Origin: AC-32 sp963717725
GTDB taxonomy: Bacteria > Actinomycetota > Thermoleophilia > Gaiellales > Gaiellaceae
Reading direction: 5' to 3'
Length of the DNA: 64,000 nt
Assembly (NCBI GenBank): GCA_963717725.1
Contig: CAVQWS010000019.1
Location: forward strand, 145,550 to 209,549
Below are positions 53,401 to 63,500 of this stretch, piece by piece. Positions within the stretch are counted from its first letter, which is position 1; every line of letters starts with the position of its first letter. The notes below the pieces were generated by a model. That model had not been told where the DNA came from and made no database searches. It worked only from the letters and a program-made list of their open reading frames with translations. The translations under genes and the position numbers were made by a program.

Positions 53401-56400
53401 CGTGTTGTAGACGGCGGTTGACGGTGCGTGCGTCGTGACGTTGATCGCCTGATCGGCCTTGTTCACGGTCAGCGAGTTCGAGCCGCTGCTCGGGTCGAAC
53501 GAGCCGTCGCCCGCGAACGACGCGCCGACGCCGGTCGGGTACGAGCCGGCATTGAGCCCGGCGAGGCTGACGCCGCCGAGCGTCGCGACGCCGCTGCCGT
53601 TGGTGCTGGCGCTGCCGACACTGCTGCCGTTGAGCGTGAACGCGACCGACTTGCCGCTCACGCCGCTGCCACTCGAGGTGAGCGTCGCGGAGAGCGTGGT
53701 CGTGCCGCCGAACGTGCCGGTCGCCGGGGCGGCGGCCAGGCTCGTCGCGCTCGTCCCCGCGACGTCGTTGAAGCAGACCTGCACGCTCGAGAGCGTCGGC
53801 GTGACCGCGCCGTTCGTGGTCGTGAGGATCGCCTTGTACTTCAGGTAGCGGAAGCCGTTGAACTGGCTCAGGCTCACGCCGCTCGCGGTGAAGAAGGTCG
53901 CCGCGGTGCCGTCGGGCCCGACGTAGCTGAACGGGCCGGCCGCGCTGTTGCTCGCGGCGATCTGGAACTTGACGCCCGTGCCGGCCGGTGTCGTGGCCGT
54001 GAAGCTCAGCGTCGTCCAGTTCGGCGTGCGGCCGGCGGCCGGGTTCGCGTCCTTCAGCGACGAGGTGAACGTGCCGGATGGGGCGAAGCCGGGATTGATG
54101 AAGGTGACGAAGTTGAGATCACGGCCGCCAACGGTCGTGTCCGCCGTCCAGGTCGAGCCGCTGGTGGTCGAGGTGACGCGCTGGCCGTTCGCGTACGGGT
54201 TCGAGTCCGGGAACCCCGTTGTCGTGCAGCTGCAGGTGTAGGCCACGGTGTTACCGCCGGCCGGTGCGGCGGCGAGCCGGAAGACGAGGGCATAGCGCGT
54301 GCCTGCGGTCAGTGTGACCGGGCTCGCGAACGTGAAGGTCTTGAGGCCACCCGCGCCGCCGTCGTTGAAGCCCGGCAGCGTGGCCGTCGCGAGATCGGCT
54401 CCCGTGGGGACGGCTGGCGAGCCCGTCGTGGTCCGGATCGAGAGCGTGACGTTCGGGCTGTTCACCGTGCACAGGCAGAAGAGCTCGAGGTCGATGCGCT
54501 TCAGCTGGCCGCTCACGGTCGGGGTGAACGTCTGGCCGGCCCAGCCCGTGTTGGTGAAGCTGAAGCCGCTTGGGCTGACGCTCGTGTTCTTCGCCTCCGT
54601 GTTGTCCGGGTTCGCGAGCTGAACGCTGCCCGGGTTCGTGACGAGGTCGCAGTTCGACGGCGCGCCGCGCTGGAACGTGCTCTGCGTGTTGTCGGTGAAG
54701 CAGCCGCTCTGCGGCGAGCCGCTGAGCGTGAAGTTGCGGGTCAAGGTGCCGCCGTTCGGAACCGTGTTCGGCGCGGCCGAGCCCGGATCGAAGCCTGGTT
54801 TGCTCGCCGTCAGCGACGGATACGTCCCTGCCGGGACGCTGAACGAGTACTGGCCGCTGCCGCTCGTAGTCGTCGTCCGGCTACCGAGCGCGATGGTCGC
54901 CCCCGAGATGGGGTTGGCGCCGTCGGTGACCGTGCCCGAGAGCGTGCCGTTGCCGACCGTGGTGCAGCCCGGGTAGTGGAACGCGCCGATGCGGGTCTGG
55001 TGATTCAGCCCGGTGGTCGCGTAGTACTCGCCGGACATCCAGAACTGGCAGCCATTCGGGTCGAGCGCCATGCCGGAGTAATCGCCCCAGCGGGTGCACG
55101 CCGACGCGCCGCAGTTGCCGCTCTGCGAGCCCGTGCCGTCGATCAGCGTCTGCTCGGTCTGGGCGAGCGTGTTGACCGGGTCGCCCGCGAGGCGCCCCGC
55201 GTACTTGATCTGCGGGTTCGTGGTCGAGTTCGACTTGGTGTAGGTGACCGCCAGGTCGCCGTTGCGGTCGACCGCGAGCGCCGGCATGAAGCGGAAGAAC
55301 GTGTTCGCGGCCTCGGGGTCGAAGGTCTGGCCCTGGACGACGTTGGCGGCGACGGTGCCGCCGGTCACGTTCGCCTGGTACCAGCGGACGCTGGCGTTGC
55401 CGCCGGTCGTGGCGTTGCAGTTCGAGTTCGTGGCGCTGACGTTGCGCTGCACCGTGTGGTCGACCCAGAGCGACTCCGCGCCGCCGAGGTTCGAGTACTG
55501 CGCCTGTGCCATCGCGCGGATCGCCAGCACGTCGGCCGAGTTCGCCGTCGTGGAGGCGTTGGCCGGCGTCGCGTTCGGCCAGCAGTTCGGCGCGAGCTGC
55601 GTCTGCGGCCCTGTGAACGTCGAGGTGGAGATCTTGTCCCAGTCGACGTGGAACTTGTAGATCGAGAGCGCGTTCAGGAACTGCTCGGTCGAGACGAAGT
55701 ACGCCGGCGAGCCCACAGGCGGCGCGCCGGTCTGCAGGCGGGAGTTCGCCGGGATGACAGTGAAGTCGGACGTGTCCCCGGCGAAGTCGACCACCTGCGG
55801 GCTCGGCTCGCCGTCGTACATCTGCTGCTTGTTCAGGGCCCACATGTGGTAGCCCGATGTACGACGACGACGAGCTGTAGCCGAACATGTTGGCCGACAT
55901 GTAGATCCCATCCGGCCAGACGCCGAACTTCGGGTAGTCGCCGAGGCCGCCTGGCGTCTCGATCGAATAGAAGTTCCAGCCGCCGTTGACCGGGTCGCCG
56001 GTCTTCGAGACGGCGAAGCACTCGAACACGTGCTGCGGGTTGACGTTCCCCGAGGCGTCGAGCTTGAAGGCGAAATCGGTGATCACCCAGCGGTCCTCGT
56101 AGCTGTCGTAGAGGACGACCGGGTCGCCGAAGTTGTCGGTGTCGCAGAGGTTGCCGAAGTTGCCCTGGCTCATGAACGAGTTGAACGTGAACGCCGCGAC
56201 GCGGTTGCCGTTCGACTTGTCGTAGATGCCGATCGAGACGTTGATGGTCTCGATGTAGTAGTTCGGGCCGACGTCACCGTTGGTGTCGGGCGGGTGGCCC
56301 TGGCCGAAGGTGGCGAAGTCGAGGCCGGCGAAGTTGGCGTCCGGAGCCGGGGACGCCGCGGCGACCATCTGGCTCTTCTTGATCACCTTCGGGAACTGCG

Positions 56401-56845
56401 GGGCGGTGCGGGCGGGGTTCTCGAGCCTCTCGGCGGCGCGGCTGCCGGCCGGGGCGAACCCGGGGGCCGTGCGCTCCGGGCGTTCTTTCTTGACGACCTT
56501 GCTCTTCAGCTTGCGGACGTCGAAGACCTTGCTGTGAGCCGCTTTGAGGTGCAGCTCGCGCGGGTGGGAGCGCTTGACCGACTTCGGCACGTGCCCGCGC
56601 ACGGCCGTGCGGTGCTTGAGCGACTTTGTGCTCTTCCCGCCACCGGCCATCGAGGGCTGCAGCGACGACGCGCGCGCGACCGCCTGTGTGGCGGACGACG
56701 TATGCGTGGTCGCGCTCGCCGCGACGACCGTCGCGACCGCGGCGGCCACCAGGATCGCGGCAACCACGACCCAGCGCTTGGTAAACGTCCTCAGAATCTC
56801 CTCCGCGAGCCTGCGCCCGCGGCCGCGCACGTGCCGCATCGTCAT
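50416..56845 (-). pseudogene. Giant secreted repeat protein (~2,140 aa) with one frameshift
   Basis: N-terminus with a membrane/export helix (RWVVVAAILVAAAVATVVAA), a basic linker, then a roughly 500-aa extracellular module with GHPPDTNGDVGPNYYIETIN. The frame breaks near 55853-55866 (SSSSYIG in one frame, SGYHMWALNKQQMYDGEPSP in the next); one base too many in a 6,430-base span explains it. Next come a carboxypeptidase-regulatory-like domain (GTLSGTVTDGANPISGATIA), a DUF4082-like jelly-roll region, and an Ig-like region (LAAAPATGTFGGTTTLSATL). Nine 83-aa repeats, one divergent MBG-like repeat and a 200-aa C-terminal domain complete it. Both sides of the break are well conserved, so it may be intact in the organism. 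Likely surface adhesin or matrix protein. Confidence 0.83.
51205..53459 (-). repeat. Nine tandem ~250-bp (83-aa) coding repeats
   Basis: Within the giant secreted gene. Each unit starts Q-x-I-x-VT-x-HAP, continues with FSVAATGGGSGNAVTFSSSG, ACSNTGATFTMTSGTGTCSV, then YDQAGDANYNAAPQV and E-S-V-x-A-x-K. Each has two cysteines, probably one disulfide per repeat. Two units (third and eighth from the protein N-terminus) share the shorter variant with APSGTVSFSS/APDGAVSFSS in place of the GGGSGNAVTF segment. Units differ mainly in the HAP and N-Y regions. Domain type: bacterial Ig-like. Confidence 0.88.
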
Positions 56846-56924
56846 CGACGTCCCCTCTGCCTCGAACCGGTCCTGATGCCCCTCTCGATATAACACAGCC
56901 CCAGGCGGCCAACAAGAGAGCGCC

Positions 56925-58151
56925 TCAGATTCGGCCCACCAGAACGCAGGCGTTGTGGCCGCCGAGACCCATCGCGTTCGAGAGAGCCACGTCCACCTCC
57001 GCCTCACGCGACTCGTTGGGAACGTAGTCGAGGTCGCACGCGGGATCCGGGTTCTCGTAGTTGATCGTCGGCGGCAGCACGCCGTCCCGGACCGCGAGCA
57101 CGCACATCATCGCCTCGATCGCGCCGGCGGCCCCGAAGCAGTGGCCCATCACGGACTTGGTGGAGGAGACCGCGAGCTCGTAGGCGTGGTCGCCGAAGAC
57201 ATCCTTGATCGCCTTCGTCTCGGCCGCGTCGCCGAGCGGCGTCGAAGTGCCGTGCGCGTTGATGTAGCCCACGCGTCCGGGGTCCACTTCAGCCCGCTCG
57301 AGCGCCGCTCGCATCATCTCGGCGACGCCGACCGCCTCGGGCTCGGGCGCGGCCATGTGGTAGCCGTCGTTGGAGGCGCCGTAGCCGAGCACCTCGGCGT
57401 AGATGGTCGCGCCGCGCGCGCGGGCCGACTCGAGCTCCTCGAGCACGAGCACGCACGCGCCTTCGCCCATCACGAAGCCGGCGCGGCTCGCGTCGAACGG
57501 CCGCGACGCGCGCGGTGGGTCCTCGTCTTCGGCGGCAAGGCCGCGCATGGCGGTGAAGCCGGCCAGGATCAGCGGGTGGATGCAGGCCTCGGTGCCGCCG
57601 GCGAGGATCGCGTCAGCGTCGCCGCGCCGGATCGTCTCGGCACCCTCGCCGACCGCGTGCGAGCCGGTCGCGCAGGCCGAGACCGGCGCGTAGTTCGGCC
57701 CGCGGATGCCGAGCGAGATCGCCAGCTGGCCGCTCGCCGAGTCGACGAGCACGTTCGGGATGAAGTACGGCGAGATGCGGTCGGGGCCGCGGTCGCGAAG
57801 CGTGTTGGCCTGCTCGACGATCCCGATCAGGCCGCCGATCGCCGAGCCGAAGACGATCCCGACCCGGTGTGGGTCGAAGCCGTTCAGGCCCGAGTCGGCG
57901 AGTGCCTCCTTGGCCGCGCCGAGCGCGAGCACGACGTTGCGGTCGAGCCGACGCAGCTCCTTCGGGTGCGCGAGCCCGGCTGGGTCGAAGTCCTTCACCT
58001 CGGCGGCGACCCGCACAGGCAGCCCGTCCGCGTCGAAGGCGCGGATCCAGTCGATCCCGCTCTCGCCCGCGACGGCCGCGCGCCAGGTCTCCGGCGCGGT
58101 GTTCCCGACCGGCGTGACCGCTCCCAGGCCCGTGACGACGACTCGCCTCAC
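56925..58151 (-). CDS. fabF: 3-oxoacyl-[acyl-carrier-protein] synthase II
   Basis: 408 aa, elongating condensing enzyme of fatty acid synthesis. RRVVVTGLGAVTPVGNT at the start, the active-site Cys in APVSACATGSHAVGEG, the two catalytic His in NAHGTSTPLGD and KSVMGHCFGAAGAIEA, and the C-terminal NAMGLGGHNACVL. GTG start at 58151. Alone here, without fabD/acpP neighbours. It reads toward the giant secreted gene, 79 bases away. The ligC GTG diverges 23 bases on the other side. Confidence 0.95.
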   Translation of the reverse strand: MRRVVVTGLGAVTPVGNTAPETWRAAVAGESGIDWIRAFDADGLPVRVAAEVKDFDPAGLAHPKELRRLDRNVVLALGAAKEALADSGLNGFDPHRVGIVFGSAIGGLIGIVEQANTLRDRGPDRISPYFIPNVLVDSASGQLAISLGIRGPNYAPVSACATGSHAVGEGAETIRRGDADAILAGGTEACIHPLILAGFTAMRGLAAEDEDPPRASRPFDASRAGFVMGEGACVLVLEELESARARGATIYAEVLGYGASNDGYHMAAPEPEAVGVAEMMRAALERAEVDPGRVGYINAHGTSTPLGDAAETKAIKDVFGDHAYELAVSSTKSVMGHCFGAAGAIEAMMCVLAVRDGVLPPTINYENPDPACDLDYVPNESREAEVDVALSNAMGLGGHNACVLVGRI

Positions 58152-58173
58152 GGTGGGAGCTTATGTTTCCGAC

Positions 58174-59208
58174 GTGCCGCCGAAGAAGCTTCCGTTCCCG
58201 CCGATGGAGGCCGAGCTCGTCGAGGAGCTCCCGACCGGCGACTGGCAGTACGAGCCCAAGTGGGACGGCTTCCGCGGCGTGCTCGAGAACCTCGGCGGCG
58301 GTCTCCGGCTCTGGTCGCGAAACGGCCGGCCGCTGCTGCGCTACTTCCCGGAGCTCGAGGAGGTCGGCGCGCTCCTGCCGGCCGAGTCGGCGCTCGACGG
58401 CGAGATCATCATCTCGCGCGAGGGGCGGCTCGAGTTCGACCAGCTGCAGCTACGCCTCCATCCCGCGGAGAGCCGGATCAAGCGGCTCTCCGCCGAGATC
58501 CCGGCGGACTACGTCGCCTTCGACCTGCTCCTCTGGAAGGGGAAACCGATCCACGAGCTGCCTTTGGAGAAGCGGCGGCGCGAGCTCGAGCGGAAGGCGT
58601 CGAAGTTCCGCCTCTCCCCTGCGACCCGCGATGCGAAGCAGGCCGCGAAGTGGCTCGACCGGCTCGAGCAAGCCGGCCTCGACGGCGTGATCGCCAAGCG
58701 GCTCGGCCAGCCTTATCGCCCGGGCTCACGTGAGGCCGTCGTCAAGGTGAAGCCCTATCGCACCGCCGACTGCGTGATCGTCGGCTTTCGCTGGAGCGAC
58801 AAGGCGGACGGGCGGATCTCGACGCTGCTGCTCGGCCTCTATGCCGACGACGGCTCGCTCGACTTCGTCGGCCACTGCTCGGGGTTCCCGGCTCCGGTGC
58901 GGCGCGAGCTCGAGGCGGAGCTGCCGAAGATGAAGGCGCCGGGAAAGCTGAGCGACAAGCGGATCCCGGGCGGCCAGAGCCGCTGGTCGCGCGGCAAGGA
59001 GCTCGACTGGAATCCCGTGCGGGCGGAGCTCGTCATCGAGGTGCGCTTCGACAAGCTCGAGGGCAATCGCTTCCGGCATGGCACGAAGTTCATCCGCTTC
59101 CGGCCCGACAAGGATCCGAAGGACTGCACCTGGGACCAGGTCCGCCCGAAGCGAAAGCGCGGCGATCCGACCGTCGAGAAACTGCTCGCCTCAAACGCGA
59201 CCGGATAG
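58174..59208 (+). CDS. ligC: ATP-dependent DNA ligase (LigC-type)
   Basis: 344 aa. Nucleotidyltransferase domain with adenylated Lys29 in YEPKWDGFRG, then motif III-like YVAFDLLLW, GLDGVIAKRLGQPY and KVKPYRTADCVIVGFRW (motifs IV and V). The OB domain ends in KFIRFRPDKDPKDCTWDQV. GTG at 58174 gives VPPKKLPFPP as the start. In actinobacteria LigC often pairs with a separate LigD polymerase; here that gene is convergent just downstream. It participates in non-homologous end joining or base-excision repair. Confidence 0.93.
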   Translation: MPPKKLPFPPMEAELVEELPTGDWQYEPKWDGFRGVLENLGGGLRLWSRNGRPLLRYFPELEEVGALLPAESALDGEIIISREGRLEFDQLQLRLHPAESRIKRLSAEIPADYVAFDLLLWKGKPIHELPLEKRRRELERKASKFRLSPATRDAKQAAKWLDRLEQAGLDGVIAKRLGQPYRPGSREAVVKVKPYRTADCVIVGFRWSDKADGRISTLLLGLYADDGSLDFVGHCSGFPAPVRRELEAELPKMKAPGKLSDKRIPGGQSRWSRGKELDWNPVRAELVIEVRFDKLEGNRFRHGTKFIRFRPDKDPKDCTWDQVRPKRKRGDPTVEKLLASNATG

Positions 59209-59218
59209 GACGGGCCTC

Positions 59219-59324
59219 AGGGACAGTCCCTCGGCCGTGGCCCCTTGGGCCAGGCTCCGAGCCGGGAATTCGCGTGGACCGAGCTTCTGCTCCGCCCTGC
59301 GGCCAGGTCCCAGGGACTGTCCCT
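59219..59324. repeat. Pair of 13-bp palindromes flanking the ligC/ligD-pol gap
   Basis: AGGGACAGTCCCT (59219-59231) and its complement form AGGGACTGTCCCT (59312-59324, extending to CC...GG) are each palindromic and are reverse complements of one another, about 80 bases apart. They occupy the gap between the convergent ligC and ligD-pol stops. Possible bidirectional terminator pair, or ends of a small REP/MITE-like element. Confidence 0.6.
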
Positions 59325-59338
59325 GGAGCACGCCCGAA

Positions 59339-60310
59339 TCAGCCTCGGCGGCGGGAGCTTTGGTCGGTCACCCACCGTCGCGAGCGGCTGCTGCGGCGCT
59401 CGATGAGCTCCGGGTTGCCTGGCTCGAGGCCGAGCTGCTCGAAGCGCGGCAGCAGGCTCGCCTTGTGCCGCCACATGCCGGCGGTCGGGTCGCCCACCTT
59501 TGCGATCCGCTTGCGCATCGTCTTGACCGTGAAGCGCGAAGGGTCGGAGCGGGCCACCTCCTTCCATTCCAACGGAGCCGAGACCCGAGCATCCGGCGTC
59601 GGCCGGACTGAGTAGGCCGACGCGATCGTCCGGTCGCGCGCGTTCTGGCCGAAGTCGACGAAGACACCGCGCCGGTCGGCCACGCGCCAGGTCGTTGTCG
59701 CCACGTCCTGGTCGCCGACGCGCCGCTCGACCTCCTCCGCGAGCGCCTTCGCAAACCGGCGCACCTCCGGGAACGGCAGCTCCGGCCTGATCGGCGCGAG
59801 GATGTGCAGCCCTGTCGCGCCCGAGGTCTTCGGGTAAGACGCGAGGCCGAGCTCGTCCATCACCTCCTTCACGACGAGCGCGATCTCGCGGACGAACGCC
59901 CATGGGTTGCCCTCGCTCGGGTCGAGGTCGATCAGCAGGTAGTCCGGCCGCTCGATGTCGTCCACGCGCGAGTGCCACGTGTGCAGCTCGATGCAGCCGA
60001 GGTTGACCACCCAGGCGAGGGCGGCCGCGTTGTCCACCACCGCGAACACGGTCGAGTGGCCGCTCGGGAACTGCACGAACTGCTCGCCGACGAAGTCCGG
60101 GTGCGCGGGGACGCGCTTCTGGTGGAAGAACTCGGCCTCGACGCCGTTCGGGTAGCGCTTCATGTGGAAGAGCCGGCGGCGAATGTGGTGGAGGGCGCAC
60201 GGCGCGACCTCGAGGTAGTAGTTGACCAGGTCGCCCTTCGTCAGGCCGGGCTCGGGAAAGAAGACCTTCTCCGGATTGGTGATCTGAACCTCGTTGCGAC
60301 CGATCCGCAC
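59339..60310 (-). CDS. LigD-type DNA polymerase/primase (stand-alone PolDom)
   Basis: 323 aa eukaryotic-primase-like polymerase. VQITNPEKVFFPEPGLTKGD, FHMKRYPNGVEAEFFHQKRV, IELHTWHSRVDDIERPDYLL, the catalytic metal motif IDLDPSEG, KTSGATGLHILAPI, and VFVDFGQNARDRTIASAYSV. It fills gaps in end joining and can insert ribonucleotides. I chose GTG at 60310; ATG at 60352 would run almost to tRNA-Ser. It is separate from the ligase domain, and no Ku gene is in the window. Confidence 0.92.
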   Translation of the reverse strand: MRIGRNEVQITNPEKVFFPEPGLTKGDLVNYYLEVAPCALHHIRRRLFHMKRYPNGVEAEFFHQKRVPAHPDFVGEQFVQFPSGHSTVFAVVDNAAALAWVVNLGCIELHTWHSRVDDIERPDYLLIDLDPSEGNPWAFVREIALVVKEVMDELGLASYPKTSGATGLHILAPIRPELPFPEVRRFAKALAEEVERRVGDQDVATTTWRVADRRGVFVDFGQNARDRTIASAYSVRPTPDARVSAPLEWKEVARSDPSRFTVKTMRKRIAKVGDPTAGMWRHKASLLPRFEQLGLEPGNPELIERRSSRSRRWVTDQSSRRRG

Positions 60311-60320
60311 CAACGAAGTA

Positions 60321-60342
60321 TGGGCCCGGTCGCCCGGGCCCA
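60321..60342 (-). terminator. Hairpin after tRNA-Ser (GGA)
   Basis: Nine-base-pair stem (TGGGCCCGG/CCGGGCCCA) with a TCGC loop and no T tract, 13 bases beyond the tRNA 3' end on the minus strand. Probable terminator; the LigD-polymerase start lies immediately after. Confidence 0.5.
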
Positions 60343-60355
60343 CGGCATTCAAAGG

Positions 60356-60444
60356 CGGAGAGGGCGGGATTTGAACCCGCGATGGACCTTTCGGCCCATA
60401 CGCGATTTCCAGTCGCGCTCCTTAGACCGCTCGGACACCTCTCC
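60356..60444 (-). tRNA. tRNA-Ser (anticodon GGA)
   Basis: Minus strand: acceptor GGAGAGG/CCTCTCC, discriminator G, D arm, anticodon loop CTGGAAA (GGA), a long variable arm, T arm GCGGGTTCAAATCCCGC. The 3' CCA is not fully encoded. It is the second serine tRNA in the window, reading UCC/UCU codons. Confidence 0.97.
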
Positions 60445-60540
60445 AAGCGCGCCCAGGGTACCGGCGCCGCGGCCGCTTGACTGGTTCAGACTGGAGGAGT
60501 AGAAGCGACCCGCGGGGTCGCTCGACGAGGGGAGAGCCAG

Positions 60541-63500
60541 ATGGCACGCAAGCTGGCGGTGGTGCTAGTGGCGGCTTTGGCCACGCTGATGACGACTGCG
60601 GCGGCAAAGGGCAGCCACCCGAAGACGCTCACGGTAGGGCAGCAGAGCGCGAGTTGTCCGAACCCGGGTTACGAGCGCATCGGCGACGCAATCGAGGACG
60701 CCGCACCCGGCGACACGATTGCGATCTGCCCGGGCACGTATGCCGAAGGGCCGGGAACGCCCGGCACCTCCGTGTTGACCATTCACAAGGACCTGACGCT
60801 TCGCGGGGCCGGAGCCGACCAGGTCACGATCGAGCCGAGGTCGGTCGGCGAAAAGCGGATCGCCGCCGACAACCCGGACCTGCGCGACGGCCTAGGCGTG
60901 ATCGTCGCCGTGATCGGCGGCAAGAACAACCCGGTCACGGTGAACATCTCGGGCGTCACGGTCGACGCGAACGGCGTCGACGCGACCGCGGGCATCGTCT
61001 ACATCGACGCAGAGGGCTCGATCTCCCGCTCGCACGTGACCGGGCTGGTCACCGACGAGGGCAAGAACGGCTACACGGTCCCGGGCGGCTTCCGCAACGG
61101 GCCGTTCGGCATCGGGATCGCCGACGTCACGCGCGTCAAGCCGAACCCAGGCAACCGGCCGCCGATTCCGCCGCGGACCCTGACGATCGACCATACGCGC
61201 GTCGACCACTACAACTCAGTCGGGATCCTGATCGACGGCGCGACCGGCGACTACTCGCCGAGCCAGACCTCGCCGCTGACGGCGTCCGACGTCCCGAACC
61301 GCGGCGTCCTCATCGCCGACGTGATCGCCGGGCGCAACTCCTGCCACCACTACAACGACTTCACTGCGGGCGGTCAGACCGACCCCGATCTCGGCAGGCT
61401 GATCGTCGGCGACTGCCAGCCGTCGGGCAGCGGCGCGACCGGCGTCCGCCCGCCGCTGCCGCTGTACGTCGGGCCGGACTTCGGCCAGGACGGCGTGCGG
61501 GTGACCGCCGGTGCCTCGATTCAGATCACGGGCACCACGATCTCCTCGAACTTCGTGCACGGCGCGAACGCGCCGATCGGCAGCGTTCTCGCGCCCACCC
61601 CGAACAACAACCCGTTCGCGCTCGGCAACCACGCCGAGAACAACCAGAACCTGCGCCTCGGTGCGGGCGTCCGCCTCGTCGGCGCGGCGGCCTCGTCGGT
61701 GACGCAGAGCAACGTGACCGACAACGCGTTCGGCGTCCTCAACACGACGCTCAACGGGCTAGCCAACAACACGGCGACGCCCGTCGCCGCACAGAACGAC
61801 TACTGGGGGCTCCGCGTCGGCTCCAGCGCGGCGCCGATCCCGCTGCCGACACCGGGCCCGGCGGTGTGGCCGAACACGTCGACCCCTGGCAGCACGTTCA
61901 ACCCGCCGATCCCGGAGAACCCGGTGAACGGCTCTCCGGTGGCGGACGCGAGCTGTCCGGCGGGCATCATGGACTCGGACTCGGTCACGTTCTGCCCGTA
62001 TCGCGCCAGCACGCAGTCGGACACGGTCGGCGGCGAGTGGCCGATCCCGGAGGCGCCGATCGCACCCGCCGACCCGCCCAACTGCACCACGGGCGCCGTC
62101 CAGCTCGACCCCAACATCCCGACCTACAACTCGTTCTTCGGGACGGTGCTCGGCGGCCCGAACGCCGGTGACGGCCTCTCGGGTGCGACCCCCTCCGCGA
62201 AGAAGACCGCGCAGCTGTCGGCGTACATGCAGGCGGTCGCCGACGCCGTGAACGCGAACCAGGGCACCACCGGGCAGCGGGTCGCGGTCAAGCTCTACCA
62301 GTCGGGCACGAGCGTCCTGGGCGTGCCGTTCTACGTGATGGTCGTCGGGACGCCCGACAACATCGCCAACCTCGACGCGGGTCGCAACGACGCCGCGTTC
62401 TGGCGCGGCGTGATCGACGGCACGACGTCGCAGTCCGCCGCGCTCGCCGCGGTCGACACGCGGCCCGCCTTTGGCTGGATCACCGGCACCCCGCACGGCA
62501 ACGAGCCGGCGGGCGGCGAGGGCTCCACGAAGGAGCTCTACGAGCTGGTCGCGCGGACGGACTGTGCCAACTCGCAGCGACTCGACAACCTTGACGTGTT
62601 CATCCAGCCGGTCACGGCGCCGGACGACCGCGACCACAACGTCCGCACGCTGGCGTGGGCCCTGGACCCGAACCGGGATCGCGGCGTGGTGGCGATGCCG
62701 GAGAACCGGGCGCTGCTGACTTCCACCGCGACCTACCCGGGACTCTTCTTCATTGACGCGCACCAGCAGTCCTCGGGCTACTTTTTCCCGCCCAACGAGG
62801 ACGCGGCGCTGAACGAGATCTCGCACTTCGCGCTCGACCTGATCAACGATGTGATCGGGCCTGGGATCCAGCAGTCGTTCAACGACCAGAGCGGCCAGTA
62901 CCGCAACTACAACACCTACGACCTGTTCGTCCCCGAGTACGGCGACACGGTGCCGGCTCTGATCATGGGCAGCGCCGGCATGACGTACGAAAAGGGTACG
63001 AACGAGAGCTACGGCAAGCAGGTCTACGACCACTACCTCGCCATGGACACCACGGTGAACGAGGTCGCGGCGCGCAAAGCGGACCTGCTGCAGAAGTGGA
63101 TCGCGCAGTGGCCGGAGGCCGTCCAGCAGGGCCAGGACTGCAAGCAGCAGGGCAACTCGCAGGTCAGCCCGGTGGCGATCGACGTCCTCGACAACGTCGG
63201 GTCGACGATGGATCAGGACCCGAACACACCCGTCTGCGGCTACTTCTTCCTGCCGAACGCGCACTCGGGCGATGTGGCCACGACGCTGAAGGACCTCCAG
63301 TCCGTTGGCGTCCAGGTCTACAAGCTGAACTCGGCCGTGACGTTGCCGGGCGTGCACCGGTTCGGCAACTTCAACCAGAACGCGCCGGGCCTGCCCGCGC
63401 CGCCGGCGTGCACGTCGACGGAGATGCCGCCGGTTTGCCCGGCACCGCCGGTCGCGTCACCGTCTCCGGCGCTCACAGACGCGATGACACTCCCGGCGGG

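Noticed and set aside
50587..53421. 944-codon plus-strand frame antisense to the giant repeat protein
   Set aside because: Its periodicity only mirrors the repeats on the minus strand; composition is Arg/Gly/Val shadow-like and no export signal or domain is seen.
51205..53459. CRISPR-like array
   Set aside because: Period is about 250 bases with coding identity and no short repeats plus unique spacers.
60477..62171. 564-codon frame over the start of the beta-helix/M14 gene
   Set aside because: Arg-rich shadow; the true gene uses another frame that stays open to the window edge and has a signal peptide and zinc motifs.
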